Origin: Elmis aenea | Lineage: Eukaryota > Arthropoda > Insecta > Coleoptera > Elmidae | Assembly (NCBI GenBank): GCA_947652605.1 | Contig: OX393581.1 | Span: forward strand, 9,676,640 to 9,740,639 | Direction: 5' to 3' | DNA length: 64,000 bases | Part shown: positions 11,541 to 22,299 of the stretch, in pieces | Position numbering within the stretch: the first letter of the stretch is position 1 | Layout of the letters: each line of letters starts with the position of its first letter | Program-made: the position numbers and the translations under genes | Notes under the pieces: generated by a model | Databases searched by the model: none | What the model saw: the letters and a program-made list of their open reading frames with translations, nothing else | Told to the model about the DNA's origin: nothing

Positions 11541-12490
11541 ACTCTATAGCGAGAAGTGGATTGCGCCTAGGGGATCCCCTTTTAACTTTATAATTCAACA
11601 TAATATCACTAGAAAATATAAGAAGCAGCCGTCTGAACCGGATAGGAGATACAATGTACAAGAGCAATCAAATAGTGGGATATGTAGACGACATCGCCAT
11701 TATAGCCAGAAATATAAAGAAATTAGAACACGCGACAAACAGATTGGTTGAGGAGACTTTTAAGATGGGGTTACAATTAAACCACAAGTTATGTCCATTG
11801 GAGGAAGTCAGCAGAATGCAATACTAGAAATAACTAACAATAAGACATTGGAAAAAATGAGTCTGAAAGAAGTGGATGAGTTTGTCTATCTGGGTGCCAG
11901 AATAACGAATAAATCTGATGAAGAAAAAGAAATAGAGGCGAGATTAATAAAAGCGAATAAATGTGCCGGAGCCTTGAACCAACTACCAAGGACGAAGCAG
12001 CTATCTAGATATGCTGAATTCCGTCTTTACAAAACGTATTGCGACCAACAGCACTATATACCTACGAAACTTGGATACTGAATAAGAAAACATAGCAAAG
12101 ATTGCGGCGAAGGGAGAGGAAAATACTTAGAAGAGTGTTGGGAGGAAGAAAAACAGAGCAAGGGTATGAAAGAAGAACAGACAGGGAAATTTATGAGATA
12201 TACGTATAAGGGACCAGCAATTGACTTGGTAAAAGCGAAAATATTACAGTGGCTGGGTCATATCGAAAGAATGGCAGATAGACGACCACCAAAAACGCTA
12301 GCCTGGAAAACACCAAATTACAAGAAGAAGAAAGGTCGACCGAGAAGACAGTGGAAAGAAGCAGTTCTATCAGACTTAAAAGAAAAGGGTATAAGAGACT
12401 GGAGGACCAAAGCCAAAAACAGAAAAGAGTGGAAGAGATCACGGAGCTGTGAGCCTAAACGGCCTGTAAAAGAAGCTCTCTGAATTAAGT
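11540..12490 (+). mobile_element. Decayed non-LTR retrotransposon reverse transcriptase
   Basis: Translating from about 11555 gives GLRLGDPL, then a stop, then QIVGYVDDIAIIARNIKK with catalytic YVDD near 11685. A frame change near 11800 leads to KTLEKMSLKEVDEFVYLGARIT (11791-12081), and another leads to ILQWLGHIERMADRRPPK and KKKGRPRRQWKEAVLSDLKEKG (12166-12483), the C-terminal region of such RTs. At least one stop and two frame changes show that it is a relic. It lies between the transporter and the first GT92 gene. Confidence 0.75.
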
Positions 12491-13164
12491 AAATGACCAC
12501 AAACAAATTTTAGTCGAAACTTTTTGTGTAAAGTTGTCTCAAGACGAGATATGGACCTGTTACGTTGTTTTTGTACAGACTTTATGTAAAAATAGTCTAC
12601 AGAAGTCTCTTAGTTTCTTAGTAAATCAAATTATTAAAAACTGTTTACATAAATATTTACATTAAAAACTAAATTTAATGCTTTTTGTTTAGCTGTACGT
12701 AATCTAATTTCGCCGTACACGCGACACTAGCAAGGTGCTGTTTAGGCGTTGATAGTTTGAAATTTAATAGATAACTAAGTGCTATAGACTGCATACTACA
12801 ACATAATAAAATTTAATTGTAATAATTATATTTTATCATGACCTATTTACATTGATAACACTATGTCATAGAAAAAAAATATGCAGTAAAATTCAACGTA
12901 ATCATTTATTATCAAAACCATAAAATATTAATTTTAAACTGTTAGTTACACTTTCACTGCATAGCGCAATGTTAATTGTCCCGTTTTTTAAATGTAATTA
13001 AAGTGGGTGTTTCGTTTTTGAGGATAAGAGGAGATATCCAATATTTTTTCAGCTGCACTATTTCTGTTAGTAAATAACCTAAAAGGAATTTTTGGAAAAA
13101 ACTACAATATTCTTATTGGAAACAGCAATTTCTTCTATTTCCAGATCTAATTAACTTGGAAAAC
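12491..13164 (+). other. Intergenic region upstream of the first GT92 gene
   Basis: It must hold the promoter of the gene starting at 13165, but no TATA box or initiator can be pointed to with confidence. The DNA is AT-rich. Confidence 0.35.
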
Positions 13165-16100
13165 ATGAGCGGAATCAAAAAAGCTTCATATTCTTTATCA
13201 CCTGTAAGATGTCGCAAAGGAAATGCGATGATACTTTGCATAATTTGTGGTATTTCATTTATCATTATTTTATTTAATATGAACGCACTTACCAGTTGCA
13301 ATAGTAAAATTAAATTATTATTAATAATATTAAGGTAACCAGGGAAGGTCGGGATATATTGTTGCTAAAATCTGATCAAGACTTTGCTTATTGCATCAAG
13401 AACATCAAAACTAAATGTTTTGTAGAGTTACACGTGCCACTGGCCATTCCTTCGGAAGAATAGGGGAAAAACTGAAAAGTTGGAGAATAAAGGCAATTTG
13501 TGCGATCGCATTGGCCATGAAACCGTCAGAGATAAAATCGAAATTCTTTTATCATATTTACCGTTGCGCGCATCTTTGCAATTAAATGGTGCAAAATGTT
13601 TGAACAAATCTTCAACGGTTCCGGAGAAAAACGCGGAAAATGGGGCTCTTATAAAAACGGTTTCGCCTATGTAAGCCGCATGGGTTTAGTTATACAACTT
13701 CTCAAATCATAGCGCTTTTGCAGGGATTTTGCTTTTGACGTTTTTCTCTAGAACCGTTTAAGATTTTTTAAAAAACTCTGCACCATTTTACTTGCAAAGA
13801 ATGCGCGAATTGGTAAATAGAAAAATTTTGATTTTTTCTCTGACGGTTTCATGGCCAACACGGTCGCAAAAATTACTTTTAATATTCAATTTTTCAGTTA
13901 TTCCCCTATTTTTCCAAAGGAGATGGCCAGTGGCACGTATAACGCTGCAAAACATTTAGTTCTGATGTTCTTGATGCAATAAACACAGCCTTGATTAGAT
14001 TCTAGCGACAACGTATCGTGACCCTCCCTTGTGGGCAATTTAAGTGGTTTTTAATGATTTTGTAAAAAGGATGTTGAAGTATGTAATTATATACAATCAC
14101 ATTTAAAATTTCAGCGTTTATTGGTACCGTCTTCTTTATTAAACTACTTGGTACAAAAATAAAATCGAACTTTACAACAAGGCAAAATTTTGACATCACA
14201 TTTAAGGTAAAATACGGAGGAATCATTTATTACTTTGAATAACAGTTAGCAAACCTGTCCAAAACATTTCGCAAGGTGTCGCAAAGATCATTATCTTCTC
14301 GATTAATTTGTTTGTTTTTAGATTTAAACCCAATAAACCTTTTATATGAAGAATATTTAGGCAGTAAGAACCGTTTGGCTATTAAAACAACCGAGAATTG
14401 ATTTCAAAATTTTTAGTTTAAATTAGATTTTTCAGAAGTAAAACTTTTCTACATGGTTTCCACTATGACATTTATCAGAACGGGGTACCAGGATGTTTCT
14501 ATACTTCCTCAATCCTAAGGCCGTTCTACCTTTCCTGGGGTACGGCTTGTTAGTGTTGAGTTATTGCGTGGGTTTTCTTTTCTATATCCGTCTCCGTTCT
14601 CATCTTTCTTGCTTTTTTGTTTTATTTCCTGCCACTTGACTCCTCGTTTCTCTGCCGCTGTTTTTACCTCCTCCGTCCAGGTTCTTCTCGGTCTACTCCT
14701 CGAACTTTTAACCACCCTTGCCACGTATATCCTTCTTGCCGTTCTTTCTTCTTTTATCCTCATTATGTGCCCGTACCGTCTAAGCTGCCCTTCTTCGATT
14801 CTGTGCTACACAGGTATCAAGTTCAAATTATCTCTAAAGACCTCATTCCTTTTTTTATCCTTCCTTGTTTTCCCTCAATCTTCCTTGAAAACCTCATTTC
14901 AGTACTTTGTCATTTTGCTTTTTTTTTATTGAAATACGTCAACGTTTCTGCACCATATCTTAATTTAGGGATGACTACCTTGTTGAATATTTCCGTTTTT
15001 ATCTCTTGAGGTTTCTCTTTTTGGCGAGAAATCTTTCGATACACCCTCTTCAAAGGACAGGGTCGTCTTTGAAGATAACCAAATTGAGTAAGATGTAAAG
15101 TTTATTGGGACTGTTTCTAAAACAATCCAGATAATTGAGTAATGATTTCTGACTCTCTGAGATATATTGTGTAAATAAATAACAAAATTTGAAAATACGG
15201 TTACATCCAGTTCAAGCTTTACTATTTTGTTAAATATTTCTTAAACGGTATAGGTATATCTCTTAGTTTTTTTATTGGTCACTTATTTTCGCATTTAAAT
15301 AAGCTTGATATACAATTTTTTAAAAGGTATAATCCACTAAGGTTTGGCATTAATTCTGCTATTAAACAAATAGCTTTTATACAATTTCATCTCGTTCAAT
15401 AACGTTTTATAACAAAAATAATTTAATAGCACATATGGTCTGACAGTCTGGTATCAGAATTGTTACAATCGAAGGAATGGACATCAAAAGAAACACTTCC
15501 TTCTTATCCCAGCGACGTAGAAACGGTTGATGGAAAATGGCAAAATGTTAAAGGTACAAAGTAAGTTATGCTTAAAAATGATTTATTATAATTTAACATC
15601 AAAAGTCCCTTCTAGAGACAAATTTTACGTTTACTCTGCCTACTGTGATCGCCGCATTGGTAAACCAATTATAAGAGTGATTGCAGCTACCAAGACGCAA
15701 AATCCACAACAAGTCTGGTGTAGGCTTTGGTATCGATTTCCAACTAAAGATTCTTCCCAGTACATTTCAAAAACAGTGACAGCCAACATAAAGGTATGAA
15801 TTATTATTTTCATAAATACCAATTAACATAAACTTTTTCACAGATTATCGAGGGACACCACCAGAAGAAATACGGTGCAGCGTTCTTGTTCTGTCCGCTG
15901 GAGGATGACGAAACTATTCCCGATTCTGTGTCAATCGTAGCAGACATGCTTCATCATCCCACTAATTTGCTTGCTGTTAGGGATAAATACATAGAAACAC
16001 TACCCCAAAATAAATATGTGGTTTGCGTTAAACCGTTTCATGATACTAACAAGGTGAGGTATATATTTTTTTAAATTTGATCACCAAACAGCTTTAGAAT

Positions 16101-19100
16101 TTTAACGTCCATTTAGAGCCGGTACACGAGTTTTAGATGTATTGTGAGATTGTGACGGACCGTACTGTACATAGGTCGCCCTGTTGGGAAGACTACTTAT
16201 TGCTCTTATATTTATTGTTGATAATTATGGCTCGTGATGGTCTTTGTATGGTGGTTGGACCCTTAAACGTTGTTTTACGTATAGTACACAAGTCTAGAGC
16301 AATTATTACACAGTAAGAAACAAATAAAACACAACAATTTTAACAACAAACTCCTTTATTTTTCGACCGGCTGTACATTTCTCGCTGGTTGGTTCTTAAC
16401 TACCTACTAAGCGCGACCGTCCAAGATTTTTGGTTCCCTGTTGTCATTCCCTTTTTATTGTAGTTGTATCCCTACTTTCCTATAAGCACATTTGCGTACG
16501 AGTAAAATGTTCATCTTAAGATGCACAAATTTATCAACAAATCGTTTTTTAATTGACCAAACCTAAATGCTGGCGTTGTGAGACTCAAGTTATGACCGTA
16601 ATATTTTAACGTTGCTGTATTTTTCTAAAGTTAAAATCCTCATAACCTGGCCCTTTTGAAGTGTTACATGTTTTAGTAACTGATGCATCAGCATTTGTTG
16701 CAATGTTATTCATTTAAAAGTAAATAAAATAACATTGATGTAAAATAAAAATAATTGATGTCAAGCGTGATATCACAGTATTTACTTCCGTTGGCTCTAT
16801 TATTTGCTAATAAACTTTATATTATGTAACAAAATATTGTCAACTATACCTACAGGATGATTCAGTTTGATTGTCGCATCCCTACAACTTTTCTATTTTG
16901 AAAGGAAACCCCCATAAACCTTATATTTTTGTAAATCGTGGAAAATTCTCCATCGAATATACAATTTCCTATGGAATGGCGTTTAAATGTTTTTCTACAT
17001 TAAAATATTTTGTTTATGGTATACAGGGTGATTCAGTGTGACTATCGCACTCCTATAACTTTGTTAATTTTAAGAGGAAACTTCCATAAATCTTATACTT
17101 TTAAAAATTGTGAAAAATTCTCTGTCGAACGTTCAAATCATGAAATATTTCAGATTGGCGTTGTCAACTTTTTTAAATTATATTGTCAACTTCTTTTTAT
17201 TGATTTTGATAAAAAATTACTCTCTAAATCCAATAGCGAATTAAAAAAATAAGCATACATAAAAAAATATTTGAGAAAAATGGGTTTAAAGTTAGTTATT
17301 ATTTTTCACAAAATCATTGTATTTGACTAGACAAAACACGATCGCTTTAGTAACTGACAGTTAATAACTTGTGTTTTATTATTTTTGCACGAAAACTGTG
17401 TTAATAAAATAAGAATAAGACCAAAGCATAGATCACTTTTGTTTTCTTATATCATATTACGAAAATTTATTGTAAAAATTATGTTATTGTGTTCATTAAA
17501 ATAAAATTGCTATAAAAAGGTAATATTTTTAAAATACAGGGTGACAATAAAAAAATGACCTCTAGCAAAAACTTCATAAAATTTTTATTCTTCAACAAAA
17601 CAAAATTTTATCAACAAAAAACAATAAACAACAATTTTGACTATAACATACTCAACCGGTTTCGAAGTGGCCTCCTTGCGCGTCTCGGCAGAGCACCAAA
17701 CGCTTCCGAAAATTTTCTGCCGCGCCACACACCTCTTCCGGTGACAATCGGTCCCATTCCCGGCGCAAGGAACGCTTCAGCGCCTCCAAACTTTTGTGGG
17801 GCTTCGCGCAGGCCCTGGCCTCCAAAATGGACCAGATGCTGTAGTCCATCGGATTGAGATCCGGCGAGTAGGGCGGCCATTCCGAAGACGCGATGAAGTC
17901 CGGAAAATGAGCTTTGCACCAGTCCTGAGTCATTTTCGCCCTGTGAGCCGGCGCTGAGTCCTGTTGAAAAGTCCAATACGCATTGCCGAAGTGCTGTTGA
18001 GTCCACGGGAGTACGGCAGCCTCGAGAATGTTGCGGCGATACACTTCTTGGTTGATTTTGATCCCCTCTTCCACAAAAACGAGGGGGGTCTTGCCGCTGG
18101 CGCAAATTCCGGCCCAAACCATCACGGCCGCAGGATTTTGGCGGTGTTCGACGATGGCCGACGTGCCGGGGGCCTCCGCGGACCAGGTCCTGTCGTTCTG
18201 GTGATTGTGGGCTTGTTCGACGGTGAACAACTTCTCATCCGTGAAGAGAATTTTGTCCCACTGAAAAGGGGCGTGGCGACGAAGAAGTTGTTTGCATTTC
18301 TCAAGTCGTACGCGTTTGTTGTCGCCGGTGAGCAGCTGAACTTTTTGGAGCTTGTAGGGCTTGAGATGGAGCTCTTTGGCTATTTGGCGGATTGATTCGC
18401 GATTGATACCAGTCTCACGAGCGATTTTTCTCATGGAGACCCTCGGATTTCGCCTGACACGCTCTCGAACGCGCTCCCGGTTCTCGACGGTTCTGACAGT
18501 GCGCTTTCTGCCGCTTCCTGGACGGCGACCAGTATGGCCGAGCTCTTCAAACCGCTTGATGGTTCGTCGGACATTGGATTTGTCGATACCGAGCATTCGC
18601 GCAATGGCGATCGGACGCTTTCTCAGCTCATGTAACGTCAAAATTTTTTCTCTTTGGTTTGACATTTAACAAAAATAGCAGAAATGTGTAAAAAAAATTA
18701 GAAACAGAACATACATGTAGTACTTTTAACGGAGAATCGAATAAAAACGATAAAAACTTCAAACTACAAAAACATTCGTGATAAGACCAAAAACAATTTG
18801 GTTGTCAGTTTTTTATTGTCACCTATGATTCTCTCACCAATATTATATTATTATTAATTAAAATCATAGGATAAAATTTTAAATTGTTTTTAAGTAAAAA
18901 TGACTCCCTTCCCATTTCGGGTTATTTATTTTAAAATATTAACATATTTTATTACCTTCCGGGATTCCGGGAAATCCCAGAAAGTAGTCCAATTTTTTAC
19001 CGGAATCTTGGGATAAACAAAAATGTTAAATACGAGAAACCGTAACACATACATATACATACAATTTAATGTGTTACAAGTTACAATATACTATAATTAA

Positions 19101-19983
19101 GTATTTTCTTTTAGACGATGCAGTTGCTAGAATTTATAGAATTTTATCGTATATTAGGAGCTGAGCATTTCATTTTCTACAATTACACAATCAAGTCTGG
19201 AGTCAACTGTGTATTAAAAAAATATATATCGGATGGCATCGTCACGGTTTTTCCATGGAAACTCAACCTCGCTACTGGAACAGAAATTTACGACTGGGGA
19301 ATTTTCGCAGCGCTGAACGACTGTGTCTACAGATCTATGTATAAATATTCTCACGCCATTTTACTTGATGTTGATGAATACATCCTACCAAGACATCAAG
19401 ATACTATTCCTCAACTTATAGAGTAAGTCTAAGGCGACAAGTTTTACGGATGAGCAGAAAGTACCTCAAATTTCTTAGACTTAAATAGTAGTTAGATTTA
19501 AAAGTTTCATTTAATTATATTGGTTGTAGGTATTTAGATGCAAAAGCCAAGGGAACTTCCATCGGTTCATATTCCTTTCAAAACGGATTTTTTTATCTCG
19601 AATGGGAAGATGATAAATGGGTTCATACTAGCAACGACAAAATAGCCGCAAACCTCATAACTTTAAGGAAAACAAAACGAACAACATGGCTTTATCCTCA
19701 TGGAACACGTTCGAAATATATTTGCAAACCGGAATCTGTTGTAGAGGCAGGAATTCATAGTTTATGGGAATTGGTACGACCGTATTCTACTCATAAAGCT
19801 GCTTCTAAGGACGCCATAAGCCAGCATTATCAAGTATGTGAGACTGGTGAAACCGCCTGGTGTCTAAGACAACCTTCCATTGTAGATTCAACTGTCGTAA
19901 AGTTTCGTGAACGTATTATATCATCCGTGAAAATCCAGCACAAAATTTTTAGGGAAATGTGTAATTTAACAGACTTGATGTAG
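13165..19983 (+). CDS. Glycosyltransferase family 92 (DUF23) protein, paralogue A
   Basis: Seven coding exons assemble in frame: 13165-13249, 14115-14206, 15430-15560, 15616-15793, 15844-16053, 19115-19422 and 19530-19983. They give 485 residues with intron phases 1, 0, 2, 0, 0, 2. The ATG at 13165 is chosen over an upstream in-frame TTG because it matches paralogue B. The protein starts with a short basic cytosolic tail and one membrane span (about residues 21-38, split by intron 1), i.e. a type II Golgi-style enzyme. Residues about 105-470 form the GT92 domain: FYVYSAYCDRR, NKYVVCVKPF, LLEFIEFYRILGAEHFIFYNY, then DVDEYILP with the metal-binding D-x-D at about 317-319. Characterised GT92 enzymes such as C. 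elegans GALT-1 are galactosyltransferases acting on N-glycan core fucose; the acceptor here is unknown. Intron 5 carries an intact mariner and intron 1 a foldback element. AATAAA lies at 20153-20158. No frame break was seen. Confidence 0.88.
13339..14031. repeat. Foldback element in intron 1 of GT92 paralogue A
   Basis: 13339-13640 and 13740-14031 are inverted copies over about 300 bp. For example TTATTGCATCAAGAACATCA and its complement, and GTGCCACTGGCCAT and its complement, occur in matching order. The outer ends (AGGGAAGGTC versus, in reverse complement, AGGGAGGGTC) have drifted. No target duplication could be fixed, so the superfamily is open. It begins 90 bp after the exon 1 donor. Confidence 0.65.
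14207..14480. other. Intron 2 of GT92 paralogue A, first part
   Basis: AT-rich intron sequence with no recognised feature before the RT relic. Confidence 0.4.
14480..15060 (-). mobile_element. Decayed non-LTR retrotransposon 3' part
   Basis: The minus strand encodes IMRIKEERTARRIYVARV followed by RSRPRRTWTEEVKTAAEKRG (14515-14763), the C-terminal zone found after the RT domain in RTE/CR1-like elements. Upstream minus-strand sequence (14770-15030) is RT-like but broken into several frames. It sits in intron 2 of GT92 paralogue A, antisense to the gene. Confidence 0.6.
16054..17536. other. Intron 5 of GT92 paralogue A, left part
   Basis: It contains two related tandem segments starting near 16853 (ACAGGATGATTCAGTTTGA) and 17025 (ACAGGGTGATTCAGTGTGA), about 172 bp apart. 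Both share the CATAAA.CTTATA and GAAAATTCTC words, so this is a duplicated repeat fragment. 16120-16840 shows nothing recognised. Confidence 0.45.
17537..18823 (-). mobile_element. Mariner element of the DD37D (maT-like) type, apparently complete
   Basis: The 1287-bp element has inverted ends sharing GGTGACAATAAAAAA followed by TGAC. The left end is CAGGGTGACAATAAA from 17537. The right end lacks the first bases of the repeat and reads GGTGACAATAAA inward. TA flanks it at 17535-17536 and 18824-18825. One intact transposase frame fills the interior. It lies in intron 5 of GT92 paralogue A, in opposite orientation. Its interior is strikingly GC-richer than the surrounding DNA. Confidence 0.88.
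17652..18665 (-). CDS. Mariner/Tc1-superfamily transposase, DD37D
   Basis: This 337-residue protein cuts and pastes its own element through a DDE-type nuclease domain. Residues 1-115 hold two helix-turn-helix DNA-binding units separated by a GRRPGSGRKR linker. The catalytic triad can be placed at D143 (ILFTDEKLF), D236 (TFQQDSAPAH) and D274 (PDLNPMDYSIW). There are 37 residues between the last two, with Asp rather than Glu at the third position, which defines the DD37D group called maT. The length matches intact relatives, the start is an ATG, and there is no internal stop. Codon use is G/C-rich, unlike the host genes around it. That fits recent arrival, possibly by horizontal transfer, but this is inference. 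Confidence 0.92.
   Translation of the reverse strand: MSNQREKILTLHELRKRPIAIARMLGIDKSNVRRTIKRFEELGHTGRRPGSGRKRTVRTVENRERVRERVRRNPRVSMRKIARETGINRESIRQIAKELHLKPYKLQKVQLLTGDNKRVRLEKCKQLLRRHAPFQWDKILFTDEKLFTVEQAHNHQNDRTWSAEAPGTSAIVEHRQNPAAVMVWAGICASGKTPLVFVEEGIKINQEVYRRNILEAAVLPWTQQHFGNAYWTFQQDSAPAHRAKMTQDWCKAHFPDFIASSEWPPYSPDLNPMDYSIWSILEARACAKPHKSLEALKRSLRREWDRLSPEEVCGAAENFRKRLVLCRDAQGGHFETG
18826..19114. other. Intron 5 of GT92 paralogue A, right part
   Basis: AT-rich. A small inverted repeat (CCGGGATTCCGGG near 18959-18971) is present. Otherwise nothing is recognised before the exon 6 acceptor. Confidence 0.35.
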
Positions 19984-20479
19984 GTCAAAAAACAACAGTG
20001 TTTGCTTGTATAATTTTAAGCTTAAGTAAATTATTCTTTTAACACTGCGTTATGCGTTATAATGTAAACATCTTTTTTTTTTTCATAATAAGACTGTAAT
20101 GTGTAACGCATGTTTGAGTAGGCACTGGTAAAAAAATACTTTTGTAACCAATAATAAAATAAGTTTAGTTATCATAAAATACATGTCTATCTTATTGAAT
20201 TAAAAAGTAAATATAAGTGACAATTAATTGTCAATAGAAAACATAAGGAGCGAAATTGCAGTATTTTACAGTTTTTCAATTTACCACGTATTTCGTAATG
20301 CAAAACTTTTCTCATTTTGGTTTTTACATTTCGCATTTATTAAAAGATTATTCAAGTTTAACGAACAGGGATTTTTTATTTCACTTTAATTGTGATAATT
20401 AATGCTTAAATTCAACACGATCCAATCTATTGTCATGATTACACTTAATAAGTACCGATTAATAGGTTCATTTCAAGCC
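19984..20479 (+). promoter_or_regulatory. 3' UTR of GT92 paralogue A and intergenic DNA
   Basis: AATAAA at 20153-20158 lies 170 bp after the stop codon. The remainder up to the hAT-like element is AT-rich with nothing recognised. Confidence 0.45.
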
Positions 20480-20487
20480 CTTATTAG

Positions 20488-21661
20488 CAGGGACTGAGAA
20501 CGGAACGAAAACGAAAACGTTAAACAAAATTAACCGAAATTTTTTTAAGAACGAAAACGAAACCGAAAACGAAATTATTATATTTCGTTCAAGAACGAAA
20601 ACGAAATAAATATTTTCCAAAACCGGTTTTAACCGGTTTTGTCGCTATTTCAATTTTATTTGTTAAACACAAACGCGAATTTACCTTCTGTGCTGGGAAG
20701 ACTCCACGAGGCAGTAAAAAATCTCACTTGAAATAAGTGAGCTTCACTTTTCTCCATATGTTTACGTGAATATGTATTAACAACTTTATTGTTTATACTT
20801 GCAATTTCGTGTAACACAATTAACGGTACAGATATTCTCTATTTCTAATTTGTTTTTTAGATCATCAATATAGAATATACACTTGATTGGATATATATTA
20901 TCAATGTGTATGTTTTATTTGCGTTTAGACATAATAATAGTAAAATTTATTCTTACTTCGAAAAGGACAAATGTAAAGGAATATTTATTGGAAGATGTGT
21001 TGCTAGTAAGATTTAACGGAATGTGAAAATGTATATTGCATGGTATGTACAAACTATAAAGTTAAAGTATATTTCAAGTTAATATAAGTTTTTTTTTAAT
21101 ATCTTTTTTATTTATAACATTTAGTAAATTATCCACTGGAATTCATTCTTTTGTCTTTTTAAATAATTACAGCAGGATCTTATTTAATTCAAATGCATAG
21201 ATTTTTAGTACTAAAACAAATTTAAAATAGCACTTGCTATATTTTCATATTTTTAGATAAAGATCGTGTGTCTAATTTAACCTAATCACGTTGTGTTTTT
21301 GCACCTTACGGGTGTTAAACTTAATAAAATGATTATGTTAATGTGTTTAACGATTTGGAATATGGCAATGGTTCGCCAGTCTAAAATATGCTGTCCGTGA
21401 GCATCAAACCCCATCTTCATCGTTTATATTTTAGTTGAAACGCAAATATTGTTATCGTATTTATAGAGGGTTGTGGTGACTAGAAAAAAAATTGATTTTT
21501 TGACGAAAAAAAAAATTGTAAAACCGGTTTTAACCGCTATTATTTCGGTTGACGAAAACGGAAAAAGAACTTTTTCGGTTAGAACGAAAAGAACGAAAAC
21601 GATATATTTCGTTTTCGTTCCGAACAGAAACGAACGGAATTTTTTTCGTTTTTAGTCCCTG
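20488..21661. mobile_element. Non-autonomous hAT-like element with GAAAACGAAA-rich ends
   Basis: The element starts CAGGGACTGAGAACGG and ends TTTTTAGTCCCTG. Its flanks CTTATTAG (20480-20487) and CTTATAAG (21662-21669) are an 8-bp target duplication with one mismatch. Both ends are dense in ACGAAAACGAAA-type words and their complements, and ACCGGTTTTAACC occurs near both. There is no transposase. A second copy in opposite orientation begins at 62894. Confidence 0.7.
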
Positions 21662-21669
21662 CTTATAAG

Positions 21670-22299
21670 TACATAATTTCGTTATTTTAAATAGAACATT
21701 TGCATTAGATTAGAGTATTTATTAGAAAATATATACCTACTACTTTGCATGAAAAATTGCTTTTGTTCGTTAAAAATTCAGCAAAATGGATCAACACTTT
21801 AATATTTACAATTTAAATTTACAACTTTTCAAAGAATAATTTAATATAAATAATATATATAAAACCTTTTCATATTTTTATTCAAGCCATTATGTATAGA
21901 TTATTGTTTTACAATCCCAGATAACCTAAAATTAATTCTTAAAGTTCACTACACTCCAATCAGTAAAATATACGACTGAACAATTAAAATTATAATTATT
22001 TAATTACGCAAAGTTTATTTATGTAAAGCTATTTCCTGTAGGCCTAATGTACACCTAAAAAATTGATAGAGCTCGCGAATATTTAAGTTTGTTTTAAAAT
22101 ACCAGTGCTAAGTTTGAAGTCCACCATATTCCTTTACTTGGTAAGATTTTTTTCTCAGTTTTCCCATTTTATAAATAAACTTGGATAGGAAATTTCAAGA
22201 AAAAAGTATTCCTCACTTTTATGTAATCGAATTGATTCAAAGATACTTCGGAACTGAATTACCCAAAACATTTACTTCTTATGTTCACAGGTCACAAAC
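21670..22299 (+). other. Intergenic region upstream of GT92 paralogue B
   Basis: AT-rich. A TTCACAG acceptor-like site at 22284-22290, ten bases before the ATG, suggests a 5' UTR intron. No promoter was identified. Confidence 0.35.

Noticed and set aside
17555..18669. Several long frames antisense to or shifted from the mariner transposase
   Set aside because: They are shadow frames of the GC-rich transposase. Only the 337-residue minus frame has family motifs.
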